A DNA stretch of 48,435 nt from Promethearchaeota archaeon. GTDB lineage: Archaea; Asgardarchaeota; Lokiarchaeia; Sigynarchaeales; SOKP01. The notes beneath the pieces are model-generated. The model was not told the origin of the DNA. It ran no database searches and saw only the letters and a program-made list of their open reading frames with translations. A program made the translations under genes and the position numbers. The stretch lies in NCBI GenBank assembly GCA_019058515.1, contig JAHPYY010000141.1, positions 1 through 48,435 of the forward strand. The letters are read 5' to 3'. Shown one piece after another: positions 7,685-16,293 of the stretch (the stretch's first letter is position 1; each line of letters opens with the position of its first letter).

Positions 7685-8704
7685 TTATCGTTTCTTTCCA
7701 CCTTCTTTGTGGAGTAAGACGGAGAAGAACCCAAACAAGAAGGTAAATCCGACGGATAGTATAAGTAACCACCAGAATAGGATGATTGATTGTGCGGGTT
7801 GTAAAGGAGGAAGAACATCGAGAACTAATGAACCGTAAAGTAGCTTCATTACCATGACAAATAGTGCAATTGTGTCTCCACGAATAATTTTAATTTTCTC
7901 TTTTATGAAATCCACTCTTCCAAATATAGCCCCCATCATGTATATAAACAAAAATAGGTCGATTACTAAAGAAAACAAAGTAAACCCTCCTCCAAGAAAT
8001 AATATATCCTTTAACGCCACTGCAACGATGTAAAGTACATACAAAAACGCGAGAAAGAAAAACAATGTTATGTATCCGGCGAATTTCTTCGTAAATAAAA
8101 GCTTAAGCAACACGATTACGATGATGGCTAAGTCAATCCAAATGATAATATAAAATGTGTCTGCTAAAAGAGGTTCAAACGAAAATAGATATGTCCAGGT
8201 AAAATACATAAGAATTATAGTTAAAATTCCAAAGAATATAAATTCTAAAGCGCGAGTAAAGTTTCTTGAGCCCTTTTTTTTGTACAATGTATTATCAAAT
8301 CCTTGAGAAGTCTCAATTCCAAAGTTAAACACAAAAATCGCGGTTAAAAGGTGATTTGTTAACAGAGCAAAGAAGTAAAATAGTGCGAAGTAAAAGGAAT
8401 AAACGATCGCTAGAGGGACAGTAATAATAGCGACAATTATAATTAACACAAGCTTCATATCTTCGACAGCAATGAGGATTGAAAACACGAAAAGCACTGT
8501 AGTGAATGCAACTAGTGTTCCAATTGCGTAAAAGGTAATCCCTATTATTAAAGAGTTGCTAAGAAAATTTATTCCTACCATTAATAATATGTAGCAGACA
8601 ATATAAGCAAGAAAAATAAACGCAAACAGTTTTTGGCTAAAAATTTTTTTTAATCCTTCTACAAATCTCATAGATTCAACACTGAAATTCCGATTATTTG
8701 ACAT
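7685..8704 (-). CDS. Polytopic membrane protein, paralogue B
   Basis: 339 residues, about nine to ten membrane helices, basic C-terminus (LHKEGGKKR) where paralogue A has an acidic one. Similarity to A runs through the whole length, so this is a tandem duplication, not a split gene. Conserved charged landmarks between helices (NFTRALEF, RVDFIKEK...GDTIALF) suggest a shared functional surface on the cytoplasmic side. Opposite charges on the two tails would suit a heteromer, which is inference. Function unknown. Confidence 0.7.
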   Translation of the reverse strand: MSNNRNFSVESMRFVEGLKKIFSQKLFAFIFLAYIVCYILLMVGINFLSNSLIIGITFYAIGTLVAFTTVLFVFSILIAVEDMKLVLIIIVAIITVPLAIVYSFYFALFYFFALLTNHLLTAIFVFNFGIETSQGFDNTLYKKKGSRNFTRALEFIFFGILTIILMYFTWTYLFSFEPLLADTFYIIIWIDLAIIVIVLLKLLFTKKFAGYITLFFFLAFLYVLYIVAVALKDILFLGGGFTLFSLVIDLFLFIYMMGAIFGRVDFIKEKIKIIRGDTIALFVMVMKLLYGSLVLDVLPPLQPAQSIILFWWLLILSVGFTFLFGFFSVLLHKEGGKKR

Positions 8705-8845
8705 TAATTGTTTTAGTAAAATTTAAGCTTTACGAAACTAAGACTTGAATTAAACTTGGAATTATAACAAGCAATTATATAAGACAAATATTATATAGAT
8801 TAATCAAAATTGATATAAACCTATTAACTAACTAATAGAATAGAA

Positions 8846-10102
8846 TTGAGCGATTTATACGAGATTAAAAGGATTATTTCGAGTTTTAATAATAAAAAAT
8901 ATAGAAAAGAGCAATTAAGTGAATCCATACTAATGTTATTAGAATTTAGCAAAAATCCGAAAATTCGAGCGAAATGCATAAATCTATTAAACGATCTTAG
9001 AGTAAAAAGCAAACAAGTTTATAATAAACTGGAGAGTGCGATGATTTCGGATGAAAGCGTTGAAGTTAGAAATCAGGCTGTAATGTGCGCTCATCATCTC
9101 TACCCCGAACGAACTTTAATACCAATTTCCTGGGTAATTACGCAGGAGAAATCAATAAGAAACCTTTTTCGCATAATAAAATTCTTCGAACTACAGAACA
9201 AACCACCATCCAAAATAATTAAAGAATCTATTAAAAAAAGGCTTGAATCTGATTATGAAGTAAGATTTCGAGACGCATGTTTTCTATTCGAATTAGACTA
9301 TCTGCTTGCAAAACATGGAAAAAATACGGTTTATGGAGTAAATAAGAAAAAGAATCGCGTTGTATCGCTAAACTTGGCGGGATTAGGACTAGATTCTATA
9401 CCAACATCCATCGGGAACCTTACAAAATTAAAATATTTGAATTTATGGAACAACAGACTTGAAATCCTACCTTGGACTATGGAATATTTGAAAGAATTAG
9501 ACTCGCTTTACTTGAACTATAATAATTTCAAAAAATTGCCTGATTTCTTGGACAAGTTGACCTCTCTTAAGAAACTTAGCCTATCGAACAATTTTTCGTT
9601 GAACTCAATTCCTCAATCCTTAATATCTTTAGTTAAATCTAATTTCTCACAGAAATATCAAGATGAAGGGGTGATTTCCGACGAGGCTCCCGTTTTAGGA
9701 CTATTAGAAGTATTAACGGGTCAGAAACTTAAAAAATTAGAAAAAGATGAATCGGTATCTAAGACTTGCGCAATCAATTATAAGCTCAATAGTGACGGAA
9801 ATGTAATTGGTATTTATATATATGGATACTACGGATTTCAAATCAATTTCATTCCTCAACAACTCCAGTGGTTAAATGAATTGGAGGAAATCGTGATAAG
9901 AGATCAAAATATCAAAGCAATTCCAACCTCATTAGTAAAGTTAAAATTTCTCAAATTACTCGATTTGATGGGAAACAGCATAAAAGCAGTACCAAATTGG
10001 CTTTTAACGCATCCATCCTTGGAAAAATTAGATTTAAGTGAAAATCAACTAGTTACTGGCAAGACCCTAACAAATCATAGAAGAATTGAAATCTGGATTT
10101 AA
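8846..10102 (+). CDS. HEAT-like plus leucine-rich-repeat protein
   Basis: 418 residues from a TTG start. Residues about 1-150 are helical, with repeat-like spacing (NPKIRAKCINLLNDL, DESVEVRNQAVMCAHHL) that suggests HEAT-type repeats. From about residue 175 come typical LRRs (VSLNLAGLGLDSIPTSIGNL, KLKYLNLWNNRLEILP, LDSLYLNYNNFKKLP, LKKLSLSNN). After an insert of about 90 residues, another LRR pair closes the protein (LKLLDLMGNSIKAVP, LEKLDLSENQL). No signal peptide, so it acts in the cytoplasm, most likely as a protein-binding scaffold. LRR proteins of this kind are frequent in Asgard archaea. No good Shine-Dalgarno precedes the TTG. It is convergent with the dehydrogenase gene on its right, 5 nt apart. 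Confidence 0.75.
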   Translation: MSDLYEIKRIISSFNNKKYRKEQLSESILMLLEFSKNPKIRAKCINLLNDLRVKSKQVYNKLESAMISDESVEVRNQAVMCAHHLYPERTLIPISWVITQEKSIRNLFRIIKFFELQNKPPSKIIKESIKKRLESDYEVRFRDACFLFELDYLLAKHGKNTVYGVNKKKNRVVSLNLAGLGLDSIPTSIGNLTKLKYLNLWNNRLEILPWTMEYLKELDSLYLNYNNFKKLPDFLDKLTSLKKLSLSNNFSLNSIPQSLISLVKSNFSQKYQDEGVISDEAPVLGLLEVLTGQKLKKLEKDESVSKTCAINYKLNSDGNVIGIYIYGYYGFQINFIPQQLQWLNELEEIVIRDQNIKAIPTSLVKLKFLKLLDLMGNSIKAVPNWLLTHPSLEKLDLSENQLVTGKTLTNHRRIEIWI

Positions 10103-10107
10103 ATTAT

Positions 10108-11289
10108 TTAAGCTCTATAATTTTTGAAGTTTCCCGATTTCATAAGCTCACATGGCTTGAAAATCTTATTTCCGGTTTTTGTTGTTAGTTCTTCCAATAA
10201 TTCACACCAGTTTTGGTAATTTCTTTTTCCAGGACCAAAAGGACCCGGCATTGAAGTACCTCTTAACATTACTTCGTCAATGATTTTATATCCTTTGACT
10301 ACTCCTTCTTCAATAAGTTTACATCCCTCGTTTAACTGAATCGCTAATAGCGTCTCTGGATCAAATAATCCCGTCTTTTTTAATCCTTTTTTTATTGGTT
10401 TTCCATCTGGAGTCCACTCGTAAAAACCTTTTCCCGTTTTTTTACCATAATTTCCGTTTGTCACCAAGTTTGTAAGCACTTTTCCAGGTGTAAAGTCTTT
10501 TGATACAAATAATTCGAAATACCGCATACTATTATAAGCCGTATCCAAACCGAGATAGTCGTTTAATTCGCAGGGCCCCATTGGTATAAGCGTTCCTCCC
10601 CCAGCATCCAGATCTATTTGCTCACAAGATACCCCTAACTCGTACGCTTTATCTACTACCCAATTAATGTATAATTGACCGGTTAACAGAAGTCTGTTTG
10701 CAATGAAACCTGGCGAATCTTTATAACAGAGCGCAACCAACCGTTTTCCCTTAATACACGGCAAGTTTGCCCCCATTGTGGTGGCAGTATTTAAAGTTCG
10801 ATCTGAAGTGTATTCGGTCTGCATTACCTCTACGCAACATTGACGCGGAACTGGATAAAAGAAATGCATACCTACGACATTTTCTGGATTGGGTGACGCT
10901 TTCGCCAATTGTTTTATGCTAATTGTTGAAGTATTAGAAGCGTAAATGGTGTCCTTAGGACCATATTTTCCGGATTCTGCGTAAAACTTTTCTTTTAACT
11001 CCGGTTTTTCTGGTATTGCTTCAAATACAAAATCAACATTCTTGATGGATTTTCTTAAGTTATTAGTTAAAACAAGCTTCTCTAATATTTCTTGACAAGT
11101 AGCTTCTGAGGAAAAAATACCTTTTGAAACGCTAATTTTTAACCCTTTCAAAATACGGCTCTTAGCTAACTTTAGGAACTCTTGATTTATATCGTATAAA
11201 CTAACATTATATCCTGCCATTAGTGCGATCTGAGCAATTCCATGCCCCATTTGCCCAGCGCCTGCTACTAATATATTATTTATCGTCAT
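10108..11289 (-). CDS. 3-hydroxyacyl-CoA dehydrogenase, paralogue 1
   Basis: 393 residues. The N-terminal NAD-binding fold starts with AGAGQMGHGIAQ (GxGxxG). GMHFFYPVP holds the catalytic His, and the Glu of the catalytic pair follows in CVEVMQTE. PGFIANRLL and KTGKGFYEW mark the C-terminal dimerisation domain. About 90 more residues follow than in the 280-300-residue single-domain enzymes, with a second helical C-terminal unit (NEGCKLIEEGVV...MPGPFGPGK). It should oxidise 3-hydroxyacyl-CoA to 3-oxoacyl-CoA with NAD+ in beta-oxidation or run in reverse. It follows paralogue 2 in the same direction after 52 nt and is probably in its operon. Confidence 0.9.
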   Translation of the reverse strand: MTINNILVAGAGQMGHGIAQIALMAGYNVSLYDINQEFLKLAKSRILKGLKISVSKGIFSSEATCQEILEKLVLTNNLRKSIKNVDFVFEAIPEKPELKEKFYAESGKYGPKDTIYASNTSTISIKQLAKASPNPENVVGMHFFYPVPRQCCVEVMQTEYTSDRTLNTATTMGANLPCIKGKRLVALCYKDSPGFIANRLLLTGQLYINWVVDKAYELGVSCEQIDLDAGGGTLIPMGPCELNDYLGLDTAYNSMRYFELFVSKDFTPGKVLTNLVTNGNYGKKTGKGFYEWTPDGKPIKKGLKKTGLFDPETLLAIQLNEGCKLIEEGVVKGYKIIDEVMLRGTSMPGPFGPGKRNYQNWCELLEELTTKTGNKIFKPCELMKSGNFKNYRA

Positions 11290-11341
11290 AAATTTAAGAC
11301 ATTATACACTTTAAAGTTAAAAGTAGATTCAACCGAGATTA

Positions 11342-12538
11342 CTATAGCTTTTTAGACAAAAAATCGCCTGATTTCATGGTATCGCAAGGTTTGAGATACA
11401 ATTTCCCCGATTTTTCAGCGAAATCCTCTAACAATTTTGACCACTCGAGATATTTGTGTTTCCCCACACTAAATGGTCCAGGCATGTCCATACCGGCGAT
11501 AATAGCGTTGTCTACATTTTTATACCCTCTTACTACGCCTTCTTCTAATAATTTACACCCTTCGTTGAATTGAATTGCCATAAACAATTCGAAATTGAAC
11601 ATATTTGCTTTTTGAGTCGATATGATATCTGGTTGTCCATTATCGTCCCACTTGTAAAAACCCTCACCTGTTTTCTTGCCTAATTTATTCTCGTTAAATA
11701 ATTTAGTAAACAGCTTACTTGGAGCAAAATCAGGAGATAATGTCTGGGAATAGTAGTCAAAACTGTGCATAATAACATCGAGTCCTAAATAATCCCATTT
11801 GGCGAATGGCCCTAAACCCTTTCCTTGAATAGCCACCACATCCTCGTCAATGTTTCTGTGAGATAATCCTTTTTTCTCCGCTTCATCTAATAACCAAGAA
11901 AGATAGATACTAGATGCAGCGGTAAGTCGATTCACAATAAAACCGGGAGTTTCCTTTTCAATTCTGACCAATACTCTAGGACCTTTCAAAGCGGGTAACC
12001 GGCTTCCCAATTTAAACGCTAGATTCATAGTTTCTTCCGATGTTTTCTCTCCTTTAATAATTTCAATCAATTGTAACACCACAATCGGAGTAAAAAAATG
12101 CATGCCAACGACTTTATCTGGGCGTCCAGAGGGAATAGCAATATGAGTAACTCTCATATTTGATGTATTTGTAGCCAGAACAGCGTGTTTTGGGGAATAA
12201 ATGCCTAACTCCTTAAATACTTCCTGTTTGACTTTCATAATTTCAGGGACCGCTTCTATAACAAAGTCCGCTTCTTTAACTGCTTCCTTTAGATTAACTT
12301 CTATTACCAACTTTTTCATTAATGATTCTGGGTCTTGATCCGCTTTTAGTTGTCCTTTACTTTGTAATTTATTTAAGCCGTTTTGAATGAATTTCACAGC
12401 ACTTTTTATAGCTTCGACATCTAAATCGTTTAGAACAACTTTACTAAATCCTGCCATCAACGCAACTTGGGAGATTTCACGTCCCATAGTTCCAGCTCCT
12501 ATAATAGAAATAGTATTTATATCATTTATTTCAATCAT
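11342..12538 (-). CDS. 3-hydroxyacyl-CoA dehydrogenase, paralogue 2
   Basis: 398 residues, same architecture as its neighbour: IIGAGTMGREISQ (NAD fold), GMHFFTPI with the catalytic His and LIEIIKGE with the Glu, PGFIVNRL, KTGEGFYKW, and the extra C-terminal unit ending MPGPFSVGKHKY. Both catalytic residues are kept, so this is an active paralogue, not a relic. The substrate-facing segment after the His differs (TPIVVLQL against YPVPRQCC), so chain-length or substrate preference may differ. First gene of the pair; the nearest promoter region is the AT-rich gap before the protease gene. Confidence 0.9.
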   Translation of the reverse strand: MIEINDINTISIIGAGTMGREISQVALMAGFSKVVLNDLDVEAIKSAVKFIQNGLNKLQSKGQLKADQDPESLMKKLVIEVNLKEAVKEADFVIEAVPEIMKVKQEVFKELGIYSPKHAVLATNTSNMRVTHIAIPSGRPDKVVGMHFFTPIVVLQLIEIIKGEKTSEETMNLAFKLGSRLPALKGPRVLVRIEKETPGFIVNRLTAASSIYLSWLLDEAEKKGLSHRNIDEDVVAIQGKGLGPFAKWDYLGLDVIMHSFDYYSQTLSPDFAPSKLFTKLFNENKLGKKTGEGFYKWDDNGQPDIISTQKANMFNFELFMAIQFNEGCKLLEEGVVRGYKNVDNAIIAGMDMPGPFSVGKHKYLEWSKLLEDFAEKSGKLYLKPCDTMKSGDFLSKKL

Positions 12539-12631
12539 ATGGATCTAAGATAATACAATTATGGATATTGTTATAAATAATAATGGAAAGAGATTAAAAA
12601 CTTTAATTCACATTAAACAAAAATTTCGTTC

Positions 12632-12641
12632 AAAAAAAAAA
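12632..12641 (-). terminator. T-run terminator (- strand) after the presenilin-like gene
   Basis: Ten A on the + strand, so ten T on the - strand, 8 nt past the stop codon of the presenilin-like gene. Separates it from the hydroxyacyl-CoA dehydrogenase pair. Confidence 0.5.
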
Positions 12642-12649
12642 TAAATCTA

Positions 12650-13678
12650 CTAAATTCCAAAAAGAGAAAATAAAAACCACGACAACAACATTACACCTAT
12701 TCCTAAAAATATAGAAATTGGCAATCCCGGAAGCACTTTGTTTCTTTTTAATCCCATGATGGTCACTCCCGTTCCAAAAATTATAGCAATTGATGTAAAG
12801 ATCATTACTAGAAGATTATTAGTTTGAATTAAGGCACTTGACGCTAACATACTATAGAAGGCTATATCTCCGATTCCTATTTCTAATTTAGAAGTGTCAT
12901 ATTGCACTTCTCCTTCTTTTAATTGTGTTTCTAACTTATTTTGTTCTAAAGGATCGTTTTCATCTCCTCTAGATGCAATTTCAATCATTTCTTTAATAGG
13001 CCCTCTTTTATATAAAACAGCAAACATGTCCCACAAAGAAATACCGATAAGAATCGCTAGAGTAGTCCACAACCACATAACAGCTCCCATGAAAGCCCCT
13101 ATAAGCAATCCAATGTACAATACAAGAAAATTTTTTGTAAACACTGATTTAGAGGTAAAGTATGAGTAAATAATGACAAAAGTAAAAACTCCAGTCAAAT
13201 AAAAGGACAAATAATACCACGCGTAGTAAAACGCCAATATCATGGGTGAGTATGGAAGGTTGTAAAAGACGAGATATATTAAAATTTGTCCAAAAAACAG
13301 GGTGATGAAAAATCCAACAAGACCAAAACTGAATCCAAAAAGGTATTTTAGAATGTTAATTCCTCTTTTCTTTACAAAGAAGATAATAATAAATGAAAAC
13401 ACCGCTGCAACCACAGTGAATATAATTCCGTTTAATATACCAGCCATTGGACCTAACTCCGCTTCTGAGACGTAACCGCCATCAATTTGGATTCCCGCTT
13501 CTACATAGGTTAAGTAAGCTAGAATCCCTGAGAATACTACTGCGATTACAATTGGAACTGGGTATATCTTGCTTTTTACTCTATATGTTGGAAAAAAGTG
13601 CGGAATAAAATCCTTTTCGATCTTTTCAGATGTGTCGTTTTCTCCTTTTATTTCTGAGCTTTCAATTGATTCTGTCAT
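12650..13678 (-). CDS. Presenilin-type GxGD intramembrane aspartyl protease
   Basis: 342 residues, about nine membrane helices. The first catalytic Asp is D217 in ISLWDMFAVLYKRGPIKEM, matching the presenilin segment around YD...AVL..KGPL; Trp replaces the usual Tyr. An acidic cytoplasmic loop (about 236-263) follows, then LEIGIGDIAFYSML with the second catalytic Asp D271 in GxGD. Near the C-terminus is LPGLPISI (316-323), the presenilin PAL motif with Gly for Ala. The spacing D217-D271 is much shorter than in human presenilin, lacking its long loop. The protein should cut membrane-spanning substrates within the bilayer. The N-terminus has about 25 polar acidic residues before a basic stretch. 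It lies alone between AT-rich gaps; archaemetzincin is divergent from it. Confidence 0.88.
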   Translation of the reverse strand: MTESIESSEIKGENDTSEKIEKDFIPHFFPTYRVKSKIYPVPIVIAVVFSGILAYLTYVEAGIQIDGGYVSEAELGPMAGILNGIIFTVVAAVFSFIIIFFVKKRGINILKYLFGFSFGLVGFFITLFFGQILIYLVFYNLPYSPMILAFYYAWYYLSFYLTGVFTFVIIYSYFTSKSVFTKNFLVLYIGLLIGAFMGAVMWLWTTLAILIGISLWDMFAVLYKRGPIKEMIEIASRGDENDPLEQNKLETQLKEGEVQYDTSKLEIGIGDIAFYSMLASSALIQTNNLLVMIFTSIAIIFGTGVTIMGLKRNKVLPGLPISIFLGIGVMLLSWFLFSLFGI

Positions 13679-13870
13679 ACTTCTAGTAGGAAATAAGCTT
13701 CTTTAATTTAGTAATATTACTATATACTTAAATACATAATAATTATGGCGTAAAAGTCCAATGATTCAATTATTTAAGTTTTATTTACAATGTGAGGATC
13801 TAGATTTATGAGCATAAATTTTAATTATTGAAAGATATTATTTACTAAAGCTCTTACCGTATCATATTTA

Positions 13871-14668
13871 ATGTCAAGTGTTAAAAAACTGAAAAGGCAG
13901 TTTCGAAAGTTCCGTAAGTATTACAAAGAAATAGACAGGTACGAAATAAAGGCCAGACTTCGGAAGAAAGTATTAAAACTTGTAAATAAAATAGGTATCT
14001 TGTCCAAACCAGTGGAAATTGCTTTAGTTGATCCTCAGAAGAAAAAACGACTTTTTCCATGTCATTTGGGAATTATTTTTTTGGGTAAATACGAAGATAA
14101 CATATTTCTAGAGATTAGGAATCATTTAGAAATGACTTATCACAATTTCTTTTACACCATTACGAATTTGGGTTCTCTCAACCTAAATGAAGATCTACTC
14201 AAAAAGGGGGTAAAAAGGAAGAATAAAGACGAAAATGTTAAGTCAAAGAAAATGGAACTCCATCCTACTAATAAATTTTATCAAATTTTGATTGACAAAC
14301 GAATCGAAAAGAACTTAGACATGATAGTAGCGATAACTGACCTTCCTCTTTATTCCAGCAGCGATACACAAATTGTGTTTCTTTACGGAGAGGCACATTT
14401 AAAACACAGTTGTTGCGTAGTTTCAACAATAATTTTAAAAGAAGAGTTTTATAACAAACATAAAAACGAAGACATATTTGAGTCTCGAGTAGTAAAAGAA
14501 ACATTGCATGAGGTCGGACACCTTATTTTAGACACGGCACATTGCGGAAATAAGAATTGTGTCATGAAATTTTCAAGCAATATAAAAGATATCGATTATA
14601 AATCTTATAGTCTATGCGACTCCTGCCGTGCAAAATTAGGTAAATTAAGAGTAGAGTATAACTTTTGA
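13871..14668 (+). CDS. amzA: Archaemetzincin-like zinc metallopeptidase with unusual zinc motif
   Basis: 265 residues. The M54 signature is present: HEVGH (213-217), HC (224-225), CVM (230-232) and CDSC (249-252), giving the second zinc site typical of archaemetzincin. The motif is altered: the family has HExxHxxGxxHC, while here the stretch is HEVGHLILDTAHC, with one extra residue and no Gly. The catalytic Glu214 is intact. The N-terminal 45 residues are very basic (KKLKRQFRKFRKYYK) and absent from the short archaeal forms, as is part of the middle lysine-rich segment. Cytoplasmic; substrate unknown. Convergent with the glycosyltransferase, 4 nt apart. Confidence 0.82.
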   Translation: MSSVKKLKRQFRKFRKYYKEIDRYEIKARLRKKVLKLVNKIGILSKPVEIALVDPQKKKRLFPCHLGIIFLGKYEDNIFLEIRNHLEMTYHNFFYTITNLGSLNLNEDLLKKGVKRKNKDENVKSKKMELHPTNKFYQILIDKRIEKNLDMIVAITDLPLYSSSDTQIVFLYGEAHLKHSCCVVSTIILKEEFYNKHKNEDIFESRVVKETLHEVGHLILDTAHCGNKNCVMKFSSNIKDIDYKSYSLCDSCRAKLGKLRVEYNF

Positions 14669-14672
14669 ATAT

Positions 14673-15920
14673 CTAAAGGGACACATTTGGCATGCTAGCA
14701 ATAAAATCTCTAACTAGTTGCACCCGTTCTTTTCTATCCTTTTTATAATATCTCAAAGGATATAACTCGTTGATAGTAAATTTATACAACTCTATCCACA
14801 TTTTAGCTACATTACTAATTTTATATTGCTGTGCAGTAATTTTTGCATTTTTCCCGAATTGTGCTCTTAGGTCGTCGTCTTTCAATAACTTTACAACATA
14901 CTTTTTAAACTTGTCTAAATTGTCAGCCAAATATCCAGTTTCCCCGTGTCGTATTACATCCTTAATACCATATCCGTTGGAACCAACATTTGGAGTGCCT
15001 TGTGCCATAGCTTCAATTAGAACAAGCCCTTCTGCTTCCACCCACGACCACAATATGGAAAGATCCACAGTATTGTATAATTTTAAAAGATCTATAAATG
15101 GGACTCTCCCTAAGTATTTTACATACTTCCCTATCCCATTTTTCTTAATTAATCCTTTTACAACCTTAGCCGATGGTCCTGGACTTCCCACAAGAACTAA
15201 TTGAGAATCAGGAACTTCTTTGTGGATTTGCTTAAAAGTCCTAATGATGCTTACAGGATGTTTTTCAGGGGATAACCTCGAAGCATAAAGTACAAGTTTG
15301 TCATCTCCCAAATCGTACTTTTCTCGAATACCGTTCGCTTTCAAATCTGTATAATAGAGATCGTGAACACCATTAGTGAGACATACAATAGGTTCTTTAA
15401 ACTTCTGGTTACATAGTAATTCCTTTTTGGACTTGGTTGCTACATGAGTGAAGTCGTACTTGTCTAATATATGTCTTTCGTATCTCCATACAATATCAAA
15501 TTTTGCCAAGGATTTTCCAATCCCAGGAATATATTGAGTAGTGTAAAAAGCTAAGGGACTGTTATGAGTTCCGATCATAGGAATTCCTAAATATTTAGCC
15601 CAATTAATTGCCATCGCACCCACAGTTGCGTGGGTGTGAATGTGAGCAATATCGAGAAAATCTTCCTGACATAAAAAGATTTTATGTATTGGAAAACTTA
15701 GCACGAAACCAGTTTTAGAATCAATCCTTACTCCTCCAATATCGTGAAAATGCAGAGAGGAGGGTTTTTTGTATCCATTTTCGATCTTGGGGGCATATAC
15801 GTGCACATTGTGACCAAGTTTTGCAATCGCTTCAGATAAAAATCTGACAGCGTGAGCAGTCCCATTAACTTGGCTATACATACCACTAAAAAATCCAATG
15901 TCTAACACGTTTTTAGCCAT
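14673..15920 (-). CDS. GT4-family glycosyltransferase (GT-B fold)
   Basis: 415 residues. The N-terminal domain starts with the acceptor-side loop (GFFSGMYSQVNGTAHAVRFL) and HIHTHATVGAMA. The C-terminal domain carries YASRLSPEKHP (nucleotide-sugar site) and VEAEGLVLIEAMAQGTP, the E-x7-E pattern of GT4 retaining transferases. Similar enzymes move mannose or glucose from nucleotide sugars to lipids such as diacylglycerol or phosphatidylinositol, or to glycans. The neighbours give no acceptor clue. No membrane helix, so it works at the inner membrane face or in the cytoplasm. Confidence 0.85.
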   Translation of the reverse strand: MAKNVLDIGFFSGMYSQVNGTAHAVRFLSEAIAKLGHNVHVYAPKIENGYKKPSSLHFHDIGGVRIDSKTGFVLSFPIHKIFLCQEDFLDIAHIHTHATVGAMAINWAKYLGIPMIGTHNSPLAFYTTQYIPGIGKSLAKFDIVWRYERHILDKYDFTHVATKSKKELLCNQKFKEPIVCLTNGVHDLYYTDLKANGIREKYDLGDDKLVLYASRLSPEKHPVSIIRTFKQIHKEVPDSQLVLVGSPGPSAKVVKGLIKKNGIGKYVKYLGRVPFIDLLKLYNTVDLSILWSWVEAEGLVLIEAMAQGTPNVGSNGYGIKDVIRHGETGYLADNLDKFKKYVVKLLKDDDLRAQFGKNAKITAQQYKISNVAKMWIELYKFTINELYPLRYYKKDRKERVQLVRDFIASMPNVSL

Positions 15921-16198
15921 GATTAATCAGAAAAAATGTAAAGTATTTAAAAAAATAGGATCAGCTATTAATTACTCAAATGTTTGTTTATAATTTAAAC
16001 TCTTTTTTTTATTAATTTTTTTTCGTTTTTTTAATAAGAGATTTTTAATTTGTATTTTAAATAATTTCTGGAAATTCAAAAAACTTGAATTTGGAAATAG
16101 ATTGGCTTAATTTGAAGCCATTATTCGTAAATTTTTTGTTTTAAGAATTTATCGTTAAAACTAATTATAACTTATATATCATTATATAGTACGAGGAT

Positions 16199-16214
16199 AT
16201 TAATTGCAATTAAT
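16199..16214. promoter_or_regulatory. Perfect 16-nt palindrome, possible operator
   Basis: ATTAATTGCAATTAAT is its own reverse complement. It lies about 45 nt upstream of a TATA-like element for the small gene at 16294, where a dimeric regulator could bind. Palindromes of A and T arise easily in such DNA, so this is weak evidence. Confidence 0.3.
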
Positions 16215-16256
16215 CTGATTTATGCCAATAAACTTATTTTTTATGAAATACTAGCG

Positions 16257-16263
16257 TTATATA
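16257..16263 (+). promoter_or_regulatory. TATA-like box for the small gene at 16294
   Basis: TTATATA ends about 31 nt before the ATG. Archaeal transcription starts about 25 nt after the TATA box, so the mRNA would begin at or just before the start codon: a leaderless transcript. Consistent with the lack of a ribosome binding site there. Confidence 0.4.
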
Positions 16264-16293
16264 GGACTATTAATTAATTTTAGCTGTAATAAT

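Larger units (their letters stand above)
15921..16293. other. AT-rich intergenic region with a hairpin and a palindrome
   Basis: 373 bases without a gene. It holds several T-runs (16003-16010, 16016-16023), an 8-bp hairpin with a 5-nt loop (arms AAATTCAA at 16072-16079 and TTGAATTT at 16085-16092), and a perfect 16-base palindrome at 16199-16214. No remnant of coding sequence was seen. It separates the promoter of the glycosyltransferase (- strand) from that of the small protein at 16294 (+ strand). Confidence 0.5.

Noticed and set aside
10108..12538. Two similar dehydrogenases as one broken gene
   Set aside because: Each has a full NAD fold, catalytic His and Glu, and C-terminal unit; they are complete tandem paralogues.
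12894..13169. Open frames on the opposite strand inside the presenilin-like gene and other genes
   Set aside because: Antisense frames within well-supported genes, with no ribosome binding sites and unlikely residue composition.
16003..16023. T-run pair as a terminator
   Set aside because: No + strand gene ends just before it; on the other strand it lies upstream of the glycosyltransferase start. It is more likely simple AT-rich spacer.
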